Source: a virus
IMG/VR virus record: IMGVR_UViG_3300028400_000003
Location: 20,086 to 84,085 of that record
Length of the DNA: 64,000 nt
Direction: 5' to 3' (one strand)
In this document: in pieces, positions 1-6,260 of the stretch
Numbering within the stretch: the stretch's first letter is position 1
Layout of the letters: each line of letters opens with the position of its first letter
Made by a program: the position numbers and the translations under genes
Notes under the pieces: generated by a model
Told to the model about the DNA's origin: nothing
The model's input: only the letters and a program-made list of their open reading frames with translations
The model's database searches: none

Positions 1-219
1 AATACGTGGCCGGGGACAAGCGTGACCTTTCGGGATGGCGGGCATGTGCTCGATGTTCGGGTAGGCACCAACCACAAAGCCTTCAAGCTTAGCGGGGCGG
101 CGCGTAAGGTGGTCAATCGCTTGCTCCTTGCGGGCGACCTGATCGTTGGGGCTGCTCGGAGCGGGGCGCTCATGGCGACGCTCAAGGAGGAGACCCTTTA
201 CGGGGTTTTGTCTGAGTAG
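1..219 (+). CDS. hypothetical protein, 5'-truncated at window edge
   Basis: The reading frame is open from the first base, so the gene probably begins upstream. A GTG at 22 is possible but has no convincing ribosome site. The product is a small basic protein ending in TLYGVLSE. No family was recognised. It precedes the next gene by 15 bases and appears to be co-transcribed with it. Confidence 0.55.
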   Translation, partial: NTWPGTSVTFRDGGHVLDVRVGTNHKAFKLSGAARKVVNRLLLAGDLIVGAARSGALMATLKEETLYGVLSE

Positions 220-234
220 ATCGTGGAGGATGAA

Positions 235-822
235 ATGAAGACCAACACCAGGGTTCCTAGCTTAGACCGGGCGGCTGAAATACAAAAGGCGTTGTGGGAT
301 GCCTATCAGGCCAACCTTGCGCTTCGCAGAACGGCCAACAACTGGGGCGGGTACGGTGAGCTTGAAGGCTATGATGACAAGGTAGGTGACTGCGTGGGCC
401 TTGTGGCCGAAATGGAGCAGAAGTTCCGTGAAAGTGGCCTGCTTACCTGCAAGGAGCGCATAGATGGCGACGGTATTCTGCTCAGGCCGTTCCTCATAGC
501 AGACCTTGAGGATGAGTTTGCACCTACTACGCCGGGTAAGGCTATGATCGGATGCTTTGCCTATGACGACCTACCCGAGTGGTTCAGGAAAATCGTGGAT
601 GACCGGCTAGGTCCTGAAGAGCTTAAGCGCGGCGATGGAATCGAGGTCTGCGTCATGCTGGATTACGAGAATGCCCGCACGGACATCTACGTCGAGGCTT
701 CCGGCAACAACGGAATCATCGCTGGTATTAGCTGGATAGCTTACGGCGCGGCTTCGCCGCTGGAGCTTGCTCAGGCTATGGCAGCTGACGTAAGCCTCGC
801 CCTGGTCCTGCTTGGCCGATAG
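235..822 (+). CDS. hypothetical protein
   Basis: A 195-residue soluble protein of unknown function. I chose the ATG at 235 because GGAGG at 225-229 lies five bases before it; an in-frame GTG at 223 would sit inside that site. The protein is acidic, with a helical N-terminal half (AAEIQKALWDAYQANLALRR) and a hydrophobic C-terminus. Its end overlaps the next gene by 11 bases, suggesting translational coupling. Confidence 0.7.
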   Translation: MKTNTRVPSLDRAAEIQKALWDAYQANLALRRTANNWGGYGELEGYDDKVGDCVGLVAEMEQKFRESGLLTCKERIDGDGILLRPFLIADLEDEFAPTTPGKAMIGCFAYDDLPEWFRKIVDDRLGPEELKRGDGIEVCVMLDYENARTDIYVEASGNNGIIAGISWIAYGAASPLELAQAMAADVSLALVLLGR

Positions 823-1966
823 TTTCGTGCTGGAGCGGTATCATGGTAGCGTGACTGATGACCAGTACCGCATTCTCGCAGCTAGGTTCCTACAGGAGGC
901 GATGTACACCAAGAATAAGCGGACTGGGTACCGTAGCTTCAGGGCGTGGTTAAAGAACAATGGCTATCCGGCCCCCGGTACTGATCGGGGGTTGCGCATT
1001 TTGAAGAGCTTAAAGGCTGCTCGTATTCGCACCAACACATGGGAGAGCCCCGGCCCCGATGGACCGGTACAACTGAACCAGGTACGTATTGATTGGGATA
1101 GCGTCGAGTCTGATCTACGGGCCTCGATCCTCGACTTTATACGCAGGGAGGTTGAACCGGTTAGGATTAAACCGGCAAGGCTTGGAAACAAGTTGGGCGT
1201 TCTGTCCATACCCGATATTCACGTCGGGAAACTGGCATGGGGTGATGAGGTAGGCAGTAGCTATGATACCAAGATCGCGGTAGCCGTTTACAGGGATGCA
1301 GCTTCACACCTGATAGGCGAGTTGCGGCGCAACGATGTAGGAGAGGTGGTCTATGTCGTTGGAAACGACCTGCTACACGTAGATGGCTTTGACAATGCCA
1401 CTACCGCAGGCACCCCGCAGGATACCGACACCAGGTTCCAGAAAGCTTTTTTACGGGCCAAGGACATGATCGTGGCCACGGCTTGCGCCCTAGCCGAGTT
1501 TGCTCACGTTCACCTTGTGGTTCAGCCTGGAAACCATGACCGTATTCTTTCGTGGACCCTAGGCGAGGTGCTGGCCGCCTACTTCAAGGACTCGAAGGCG
1601 GTGAAGGTTGACAATGCACCTGCCTATCGCCGGTACGTGCAAAAGGGGCGCATCTTGTTCGGCATCACTCACGGTGACAAGGTGAAACCAACCGACCTTC
1701 CCTCGATCATGGCCACGGAGGCCCCGGACAGCTGGGGGAGTACGGTGTACCGCGAGTGGTTTCTTGGGCACCGCCACCGCAAGCAGGAGTTTACGACGTT
1801 GAGCATAACCGAACAGGGCGGCGTTCGCATTCGCTTCCTCCCAAGCTTGGCCGGTCAGGACCGCTGGCATTTCGAGCGCGGATACTACAACGTGCGTTCG
1901 GCCGAGGCTCACGTCTACGCTCCTGAAAAGGGGCACCAGCTGATGAGCTTCTACTACCATCTTTAG
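812..1966 (+). CDS. calcineurin-like metallophosphoesterase
   Basis: A 384-residue protein with the full metallophosphoesterase motif series: DIH at 135-137, GND at 184-186, GNHD at 240-243, THGD near 286-289 and GHRH at 319-322. These residues bind two metal ions in nucleases and phosphatases of this fold. The first ~120 residues (YRSFRAWLKNNGYPAP region) look like a helical or winged-helix DNA-binding extension, as in phage enzymes annotated as DNA repair exonucleases. The start is uncertain: TTG at 812 keeps the upstream overlap, but GTGs at 827 and 851 are alternatives. Substrate unknown. It is distinct from the SbcD-like enzyme on the minus strand. Confidence 0.8.
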   Translation: MADSFVLERYHGSVTDDQYRILAARFLQEAMYTKNKRTGYRSFRAWLKNNGYPAPGTDRGLRILKSLKAARIRTNTWESPGPDGPVQLNQVRIDWDSVESDLRASILDFIRREVEPVRIKPARLGNKLGVLSIPDIHVGKLAWGDEVGSSYDTKIAVAVYRDAASHLIGELRRNDVGEVVYVVGNDLLHVDGFDNATTAGTPQDTDTRFQKAFLRAKDMIVATACALAEFAHVHLVVQPGNHDRILSWTLGEVLAAYFKDSKAVKVDNAPAYRRYVQKGRILFGITHGDKVKPTDLPSIMATEAPDSWGSTVYREWFLGHRHRKQEFTTLSITEQGGVRIRFLPSLAGQDRWHFERGYYNVRSAEAHVYAPEKGHQLMSFYYHL

Positions 1967-2050
1967 GCGGTATTGACAAAGCTATTACCTTTGTGTCGTT
2001 TTTACTCCTACCATAAATGCGTCTGTGGCCCTATTGTTTATGTTTGTATA

Positions 2051-2079
2051 TTGACAAATGGCGAGCGCGTTAATAGTTT
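2051..2079 (+). promoter_or_regulatory. weak candidate promoter upstream of tmRNA
   Basis: A perfect TTGACA (2051-2056) is followed 17 bases later by TAGTTT, a poor -10. It shares the TTGACAAAT core of the phage's strong promoters, so it may be a degenerate promoter or a protein-binding site. Another TTGACA at 1973-1978 has no usable -10. Apart from these and the tmRNA promoter, 1967-2163 holds nothing I can identify. Confidence 0.3.
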
Positions 2080-2093
2080 GTTGATTATTGCCC

Positions 2094-2122
2094 TTGACTT
2101 ATTTATGCTGGCACGCTATACT
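2094..2122 (+). promoter_or_regulatory. promoter of the tmRNA
   Basis: TTGACT (2094-2099), a 17-base spacer and TATACT (2117-2122). Predicted transcription starts about 35 bases before the mature 5' end of the tmRNA, as expected for a precursor trimmed by RNase P. Confidence 0.75.
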
Positions 2123-2163
2123 GCGAGTAGGCGGTGAGGTTCAAGCCCAAGCCGCCGAAAACT

Positions 2164-2482
2164 GGGGGCGAACAGGGTTCGACGGAGCAGAAGGTAGCCG
2201 TGGCGCGGGGGCGAGGTGCCGGAGGCCTCGTAAAACACCGGCAAGCTGTAACTGGCAACGACACTTTTCTCGCCGCTGCTTAGCAAAGTCTAGGCAGCCG
2301 GGTCAGCGTCAGACCTGGGAACAGAAATGACGCCCTCGTGCAAGATGCCTACCTCCAAGGGTATACCGCTACCCGCTCGCACGGGCAAAAGGCGGTGTTA
2401 GTACGGCGTGTTCATACCCCCAACGAGTAGCGCCACGCCTACCCTGTTTCGGACGCGGGTTCAATACCCGCCGCCTCCACCA
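2164..2482 (+). ncRNA. ssrA: transfer-messenger RNA (tmRNA)
   Basis: A complete 319-base tmRNA. The 5' GGGGGCG (2164-2170) pairs with CGCCTCC (2472-2478), followed by A and an encoded CCA. A G-U pair at position 3 of the acceptor is the alanine identity signal. The 5' end has the conserved GGTTCGAC, and the T arm is GCGGG-TTCAATA-CCCGC. The tag frame most likely resumes at GGC 2254 and reads GNDTFLAAA before TAG 2281-2283; the resume codon could be one earlier. The AAA end fits ClpXP-type recognition. tmRNA frees stalled ribosomes and marks the products for proteolysis. It has its own promoter and terminator and heads the tRNA array. Confidence 0.95.
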
Positions 2483-2485
2483 CTC

Positions 2486-2511
2486 GGGCCGCCTTCGGGC
2501 GGCCCTTTGCT
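2486..2511 (+). terminator. intrinsic terminator after tmRNA
   Basis: GGGCCGCC (2486-2493), TTCG loop and GGCGGCCC (2498-2505), followed by TTTGCTT. The eight-pair stem begins three bases after the tmRNA CCA. Confidence 0.85.
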
Positions 2512-2522
2512 TGTGTCAACAC

Positions 2523-2551
2523 TTGACAAAAATAGTAGGGTCATATATAAT
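2523..2551 (+). promoter_or_regulatory. promoter of the tRNA array
   Basis: Perfect TTGACA (2523-2528), 17-base spacer, perfect TATAAT (2546-2551). It lies immediately after the tmRNA terminator and about 42 bases before the first tRNA, so it probably drives the whole array. Confidence 0.85.
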
Positions 2552-2599
2552 ACAGCTGGCAGCCGCAGGCGGCCGGTGGAGCTTGAAAACCTAGATCGT

Positions 2600-2675
2600 A
2601 TAGGGGTGGCGCAATTGGTAGCGCACCGGCTTTGGGAGCCGGGGGTTGCGGGTTCAAGCCCCGCCCCCTATACCA
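2600..2675 (+). tRNA. tRNA-Pro (TGG)
   Basis: 76-base cloverleaf. The acceptor ATAGGGG pairs with CCCCTAT, the anticodon loop is TTTGGGA, and the T loop is TTCAAGC. CCA is encoded. Confidence 0.92.
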
Positions 2676-2678
2676 TAT

Positions 2679-2721
2679 GGGCGGCATGGATGCAAGCTGG
2701 GTTCAAGCCCCAGCCCGCCCA
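2679..2721 (+). pseudogene. tRNA remnant lacking D and anticodon arms
   Basis: GGGCGG (2679-2684) can pair with the CCGCCC before A2721, and an intact T arm CTGGG-TTCAAGC-CCCAG sits between. Only about ten bases separate the 5' acceptor strand from the T arm, so D and anticodon arms are absent. There is no CCA. It looks like an internally deleted tRNA inside the array. Confidence 0.5.
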
Positions 2722-2910
2722 AGAGCGCGGGAGTTGCACCATGATGCGCAGAGCAGCCGATGGAAGGTGCAACAGGTTGCCGCCGAAGGCGGGGTCGGCG
2801 GTGGAAACAATGGAGCGGGTTTGGGAAGATGCGGCCAGCTACGCTGACCAACGCATCGGCCCGAGCGTAGGGGAACCCGCAGGGGCTACGGTAGGTGGGG
2901 ACCGTAGCTG
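2722..2910 (+). ncRNA. structured inter-tRNA RNA A (pseudoknot)
   Basis: No gene is apparent between tRNA-Pro and tRNA-Ala, but the spacer is packed with perfect inverted repeats. These are: GTTGCACC 2733-2740 with GGTGCAAC 2766-2773; CCGCC-GAA-GGCGG 2780-2792; GCGGGTT 2815-2821 with AACCCGC 2874-2880. Inside the last, GATGCG 2828-2833/CGCATC 2852-2857 interleaves with CTACGCT 2839-2845/AGCGTAG 2864-2870, an H-type pseudoknot. The spacer ends in a hairpin GCTACGGT/ACCGTAGC with loop AGGTGGGG (2893-2900). It does not match any RNA family I know. It would be co-transcribed with the tRNAs. Confidence 0.5.
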
Positions 2911-2915
2911 TTTAT

Positions 2916-2991
2916 GGGCGCGTAGCTCCAACGGGAGAGCGGCCGGTTTGCACCCGGCAGGTTGCAGGTTCAAATCCTGTCGCGTCCACCA
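2916..2991 (+). tRNA. tRNA-Ala (TGC)
   Basis: 76 bases. The acceptor GGGCGCG/CGCGTCC contains the G3-U70 pair that marks alanine tRNAs. Anticodon loop TTTGCAC. CCA is encoded. Confidence 0.93.
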
Positions 2992-2994
2992 TGC

Positions 2995-3084
2995 GGTGGG
3001 GTGGCGGAGCCAGGTTTAACGCACCCGGTTGCTAGCCGGGCGGTCTGAAAAGGCCCGTAGGTTCAAATCCTACTCCCACCGCCA
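2995..3084 (+). tRNA. tRNA-Ser (GCT)
   Basis: 90 bases with a long variable arm. Anticodon stem CCCGG/CCGGG around TTGCTAG, discriminator G as usual for serine, CCA encoded. Only three bases separate it from tRNA-Ala. Confidence 0.92.
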
Positions 3085-3087
3085 GAT

Positions 3088-3165
3088 GCCAGCGTAGCCC
3101 AATCAGGCAGAGGCACCCGGCTTAGGACCGGGGTAGTGCAGGTTCAAGTCCTGCCGCTGGCACCA
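3088..3165 (+). tRNA. tRNA-Leu-type (TAG anticodon), short variable loop
   Basis: 78 bases. Acceptor GCCAGCG/CGCTGGC, anticodon stem CCCGG/CCGGG around CTTAGGA, so the anticodon is TAG (reads CUA). T arm GCAGG-TTCAAGT-CCTGC, CCA encoded. The variable region is only GTAGT, whereas bacterial leucine tRNAs normally carry a long variable arm. The anticodon is clear; charging with leucine is inferred. Confidence 0.85.
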
Positions 3166-3166
3166 T

Positions 3167-3241
3167 GCCCGGTTAGCTCAACGGTAGAGCGTTCGCCTTG
3201 TAAGCGAGGGGCTGGGGGTTCAAATCCCTCACCGGGCTCCA
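3167..3241 (+). tRNA. tRNA-Thr (TGT)
   Basis: 75 bases. Acceptor GCCCGGT/ACCGGGC, discriminator T, anticodon loop CTTGTAA, CCA encoded. One base after the previous tRNA. Confidence 0.92.
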
Positions 3242-3244
3242 GAG

Positions 3245-3452
3245 GGGCGTCTGCACGACGCATGCGGCCTGGCGCGGGCGGGGCGGGCCGTCGCGGGAGC
3301 CTGTTCGGAGCCGGAGGGCTGCACTAGATCATGGGAACAGGCAGGCTGCACCGGAGGTGGGGCCGGTGTGGAAGCGGAGCAGACCTAGTAGGCTTCATGC
3401 CTGCGGAGCGTAGGTGGGGTCTGCACATCATGATCGGCGGGGGTCATGATGA
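3245..3452 (+). ncRNA. structured inter-tRNA RNA B (pseudoknot)
   Basis: A second gene-free spacer with dense perfect pairing: GCGTC/GACGC 3247-3261; GCCTGTTC 3299-3306 with GAACAGGC 3335-3342; CACCGG 3349-3354/CCGGTG 3363-3368 around the loop AGGTGGGG; ATCATGA 3427-3433/TCATGAT 3444-3450. GAAGC 3371-3375/GCTTC 3392-3396 interleaves with GCAGACC 3379-3385/GGTCTGC 3418-3424, giving another H-type pseudoknot. AGGTGGGG recurs at 3412-3419. The same loop and the same knot topology as spacer A suggest a related RNA. Confidence 0.5.
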
Positions 3453-3457
3453 CTCGA

Positions 3458-3533
3458 TGGCCGGTAGTTCAAATGGCAGAACAACGGACTTTGGATCCGT
3501 GGGTTGCAGGTTCGAGTCCTGCCCGGCCAGCCA
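3458..3533 (+). tRNA. tRNA-Gln (TTG)
   Basis: 76 bases. Acceptor TGGCCGG/CCGGCCA, anticodon loop CTTTGGA, discriminator G, CCA encoded. Confidence 0.92.
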
Positions 3534-3536
3534 GAC

Positions 3537-3623
3537 GGAGGGGTCGCCAGTAGGTGCGGCAACCGGTCTTGAAAACCGGGGCGGGTAACACCGTTGCAGG
3601 TTCGAGTCCTGTCCCCTCCGCCA
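3537..3623 (+). tRNA. tRNA-Ser (TGA)
   Basis: 87 bases with a long variable arm. Acceptor GGAGGGG/CCCCTCC, anticodon loop CTTGAAA, discriminator G, CCA encoded. Confidence 0.92.
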
Positions 3624-3626
3624 TAT

Positions 3627-3701
3627 GGCCCTGTCGTCTAATGGACAGGACATCTGCCTACGGAGCAGAAGATCGGGGTTCGAGTCCCTGCGGGGCCGCC
3701 A
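3627..3701 (+). tRNA. tRNA-Arg (ACG)
   Basis: 75 bases. Acceptor GGCCCTG/CGGGGCC, anticodon stem TCTGC/GCAGA around CTACGGA, CCA encoded. Confidence 0.92.
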
Positions 3702-3721
3702 GAAAGAAAGGGGCGACCGGT

Positions 3722-3901
3722 GTGGAAAGACCTTATTGCCTTCTCGTTGATAACTTTGTGACCGCCTGTGGAAAGTACAGGTTTGCCATCGTTGACTTCC
3801 CCTACGTCGCAAGAACACTCGATGAGGTCACATGCGAAGAGTGCAAACGCTCCAAGGAATACCAGAAGTTGGTAGACATGGCCCCGTCGTCTAATGGATA
3901 G
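3722..3901 (+). CDS. small CxxC protein overlapping a tRNA gene
   Basis: A 59-residue protein read from GTG 3722 behind a GAAAGGGG purine stretch. Near the C-terminus it has VTCEECKRSKEY, a single CxxC typical of small phage zinc-binding proteins. Its last seven codons and stop lie inside the following tRNA-Arg gene (overlap 3880-3901). Function unknown. It is the only likely protein gene between the array's tRNAs. Confidence 0.55.
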   Translation: MERPYCLLVDNFVTACGKYRFAIVDFPYVARTLDEVTCEECKRSKEYQKLVDMAPSSNG

Positions 3902-3954
3902 GGCAGCGGGCTTCTAACCCGCCTGTGCAGGTTCGAGTCCTGCCGGGGTCACCA
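3880..3954 (+). tRNA. tRNA-Arg (TCT)
   Basis: 75 bases. Acceptor GGCCCCG/CGGGGTC, anticodon stem GCGGG/CCCGC around CTTCTAA, CCA encoded. Reads AGA/AGG arginine codons. Confidence 0.92.
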
Positions 3955-3966
3955 GAAGGAGGGACG

Positions 3967-4437
3967 ATGACGAGGGAGATATGCAAGGCGTGCGGTCGGG
4001 TCAGTCGCGTAGGGTTCAGCGTCCCGGATGACCTTTGGGCCGAGGTGGTGCCCGAGGTCTATCGCGATAACGTCGTGTGCCTGGCGTGCTTCACGGAATG
4101 GGCTGATGAGTCGTTGAGGCCCTGGGACGAGAAGATCGAACTTTACCCGGTTTCCTTGAAGACGCTTCTATCCTATGAACAATCTGGCATAGTGGATACC
4201 CCAGAAGTAGGGCTGCGGCGCTTGCTCGACGAACTTGTTAGTCAGGGGCGCATCCTCAAGGCCACCTTTAATAGAATGCAACAACGCTACTGGAATGTTG
4301 TCCTTGAGGTTGACGAGGAACAGTACTACAAGGCAGGCTTCCGGCTTGGCATCATTTCCGAAATAACCGAAAAGATAGACCGGCAGTATGGAATCTACAC
4401 GAACATCACCATGCATCCAAAACGGGTGGAAACATGA
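3967..4437 (+). CDS. hypothetical zinc-binding protein
   Basis: 156 residues from ATG 3967, preceded by AAGGAGGG. The N-terminus holds two CxxC pairs (CKAC at 6-9 and CLAC in the thirties), which could bind one zinc ion. The rest (YEQSGIVDTPEVGLRRLLDE) is unrecognised. It overlaps the RNA ligase gene by four bases (ATGA), so the two are probably coupled in translation. Confidence 0.7.
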   Translation: MTREICKACGRVSRVGFSVPDDLWAEVVPEVYRDNVVCLACFTEWADESLRPWDEKIELYPVSLKTLLSYEQSGIVDTPEVGLRRLLDELVSQGRILKATFNRMQQRYWNVVLEVDEEQYYKAGFRLGIISEITEKIDRQYGIYTNITMHPKRVET

Positions 4438-5093
4438 AACGGGCGCTTCGTAAGCATCATAGAACTTACCATCTTCCTTGGAGCGAAGGCGCGTCACGGG
4501 ACGATCTGATTGTGCCAAGCGACGATCATTTTACCGGCCTGCCAGTCGTGGTAACGGAGAAGATGGACGGCGAAAACACATCACTCTACCGCCACACCGT
4601 ACACGCGAGGTCGGTAAACAGCGGCCACCATCCATCTAGGGCATGGATCAAGGGCTTCTGGGCGAAGATCGCCCATGCCATACCGGACGGCCTGATCATT
4701 CGCGGCGAAAACCTTTATGCAACGCATTCCATCTACTACGCCGATCTACCAAGCTACTTCATGGGGTTCGCCGTCGAAACCGCAGAGGGGCTTGTGTGGT
4801 CATGGAGAAGGACCGTTGAGTTGTTTGAAGCGCTTGGCATCGAGCCGGTTCCGGTGATATATGAAGGGCTATACAATCGCGACGTGATACACCGGGCGGC
4901 TATGGAATATTTCGCCAAGACTGGCGGCCTTGATCGTCATGAGGGGTACGTCGTTCGGGTGAGCGGTGGATACCTAGCCTCAAAGCATAAGACGAGGATC
5001 AATAAATGGGTTCGCAAAGACCATGTGACCACGGACGGGCATTGGATGCATGGTAAGTTAGTGGTAAATGGGTTGGCAAAGGAGAGGGGGTAG
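4434..5093 (+). CDS. RNA ligase, Rnl2-like
   Basis: 219 residues with the nucleotidyltransferase motifs of ATP-dependent ligases: motif I EKMDGEN (adenylated Lys43), motif III GENLYATHS, motif IV EGYVVR and motif V-like NKWVRKDH. The spacing and short length fit the T4 Rnl2/phage RNA ligase family, which seals nicked RNA through a lysyl-AMP intermediate. The gene lies immediately after the tRNA array, so repair of tRNAs cleaved by host anticodon nucleases is a plausible role (inference from T4). Start ATG 4434 overlaps the previous stop. Confidence 0.85.
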   Translation: MKRALRKHHRTYHLPWSEGASRDDLIVPSDDHFTGLPVVVTEKMDGENTSLYRHTVHARSVNSGHHPSRAWIKGFWAKIAHAIPDGLIIRGENLYATHSIYYADLPSYFMGFAVETAEGLVWSWRRTVELFEALGIEPVPVIYEGLYNRDVIHRAAMEYFAKTGGLDRHEGYVVRVSGGYLASKHKTRINKWVRKDHVTTDGHWMHGKLVVNGLAKERG

Positions 5094-5095
5094 GA

Positions 5096-5317
5096 GTGCG
5101 GCGAAGACGTAGAGGTCTAGCGGCAAGGAAGGCCAAGCAGGTGGCCAAGACGCTTATTGGCGGCATGTTAGGTACGGCCTTCGGGGCCGTGATGCTCCCA
5201 TTGGAGGCGCTTCATCGGGCCGAAACCGGCTTGACGGATGAACCCTATCTAGTCGAGGAGGGCTTAGGCAACTTGTTTGGCGGCCTCGTGGAAACCATGT
5301 TTGACTGGGAGGAGTAG
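5096..5317 (+). CDS. small basic hypothetical protein with hydrophobic segment
   Basis: 73 residues from GTG 5096, preceded by GAGAGGGG. A very basic N-terminus (RRRRRGLAARKAKQ) is followed by a Gly/Ala-rich hydrophobic stretch (LIGGMLGTAFGAVMLPLEAL) and an acidic tail. Possible membrane-associated protein; function unknown. Confidence 0.6.
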   Translation: MRRRRRGLAARKAKQVAKTLIGGMLGTAFGAVMLPLEALHRAETGLTDEPYLVEEGLGNLFGGLVETMFDWEE

Positions 5318-5326
5318 GAGGATACG

Positions 5327-5593
5327 ATGACCAAGAAGGAGATGCAGAAACGCATTAACACCCTGGAAGAAGAGGTGGCCTTTCTGCGGGAGCTAGTGCG
5401 TATGCTGACGCATGGACAGATGCCACAAACCCCAACCTATCCCACGCCTACGCCCTGGCAGCCGCTACCCAGACGAACGAATCCGGTATGGCCGCAACTC
5501 CCGTGGGACATCTGGGTTGGCGATAATACAGGCGGTAAGCCGAAGCACTGGAGCAGTAGCGCTAGCGGGGTTGAAGTCAGCGCCTTTCACTAG
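5327..5593 (+). CDS. hypothetical protein, coiled coil plus Pro-rich tail
   Basis: 88 residues from ATG 5327, with GGAGGATACG upstream. Residues 1-30 form a heptad-like coiled coil (MQKRINTLEEEVAFLRELV), followed by a proline/tryptophan-rich segment (PTYPTPTPWQPLPRR). This looks like a small oligomeric linker or adaptor protein. Function unknown. Confidence 0.6.
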   Translation: MTKKEMQKRINTLEEEVAFLRELVRMLTHGQMPQTPTYPTPTPWQPLPRRTNPVWPQLPWDIWVGDNTGGKPKHWSSSASGVEVSAFH

Positions 5594-5612
5594 TAGAATG
5601 GTCTTACATCCC

Positions 5613-5689
5613 CCTCGACGCTGCGGCGTTGAGGTGCACCCCCGCCGAACCGTCACCGTAGGTGGCTTGCCGAAGGGCTAGGCGGGGGT
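5613..5689 (+). promoter_or_regulatory. multibranched RNA structure between genes
   Basis: Hairpin CCTCGACGC-TGCG-GCGTTGAGG (5613-5634) is followed by a nine-pair outer stem ACCCCCGCC (5638-5646)/GGCGGGGGT (5681-5689). The outer stem encloses GTCACC-GTA-GGTGGC (5652-5666) and a short GCC/GGC stem. It ends six bases before the -10 of the resolvase gene, so it is probably the 3' end of the upstream transcript. An elaborate terminator or a regulatory RNA are both possible. It matches no riboswitch I recognise. Confidence 0.4.
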
Positions 5690-5694
5690 TGCGT

Positions 5695-5700
5695 TATGAT
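5695..5700 (+). promoter_or_regulatory. -10 element of a leaderless resolvase gene
   Basis: TATGAT ends five bases before ATG 5706, and no ribosome site is present. No -35 is recognisable. Confidence 0.45.
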
Positions 5701-5705
5701 CAGGT

Positions 5706-6260
5706 ATGAAACCCTTACGCGATGGAAAGATTGTAGGCGTTGATCCAGGCACGGGTAAGGTTCACGTGGCTGTCCTGCGAGTATCGGATGGCCGGCTTTA
5801 CTATGAAACCAGTGGCTCCTACGGGGTAGGCGACCTTGAACCGGTCAAGGAGCTGCTAAGCACGGCCAAGAGGTTGGTTGTAGAGAAACCCGGCGGTACC
5901 CTGTACGGAAAGGTGCGCTACGATCACCTGGTAATGATCAGCGTCAACGCAGGCCGCGTGTTCCAAATGGGCATAGACCAGGGGCTCGAGTCCCGCCTGG
6001 TAAACGCGCATGGTCCTGGAGGCTGGCGGCCCGCATTGCTTAAGAGCGGAAAGGGCTACCGTCGAAAGGGGCAAGAGGTAGCGGAGCTTGAGGCCCTGCT
6101 GCCTTACCTGATCCGTGAGCTACCGCTTCGCAATGGTAGGTTGAAGGGGGTGGTGAGTGAGCACCAGCGGGACGCCTTGGGCATAGCCGTGGCGGGCGCG
6201 TTGGGGCTTAACCCGCTACCCCGTAGAGGCAAGCAGCGCCGTGGACCCATAGCTCAATAG
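5706..6260 (+). CDS. RuvC-like Holliday junction resolvase
   Basis: 184 residues with RNase H-fold resolvase motifs: GVDPGTG with Asp13 on the first strand, LVVEKP with Glu60, and EHQRDALGIA with His153/Asp156 near the C-terminus. These match the catalytic carboxylates of RuvC, which cuts four-way DNA junctions with Mg2+. In phages such enzymes resolve replication and recombination intermediates before packaging. The length is close to bacterial RuvC (about 170). The gene appears leaderless. Its last 18 bases lie inside the downstream tRNA gene. Confidence 0.8.
   Translation: MKPLRDGKIVGVDPGTGKVHVAVLRVSDGRLYYETSGSYGVGDLEPVKELLSTAKRLVVEKPGGTLYGKVRYDHLVMISVNAGRVFQMGIDQGLESRLVNAHGPGGWRPALLKSGKGYRRKGQEVAELEALLPYLIRELPLRNGRLKGVVSEHQRDALGIAVAGALGLNPLPRRGKQRRGPIAQ

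Noticed and set aside
1973-1978. Promoter at the TTGACA after the metallophosphoesterase gene
   Set aside because: No acceptable -10 at 16-18 bases; kept only as a possible binding site.
2408-3019. Open frame running across tmRNA end, tRNA-Pro, spacer A and tRNA-Ala
   Set aside because: It consists of translated RNA genes and structured spacer; no ribosome site fits.
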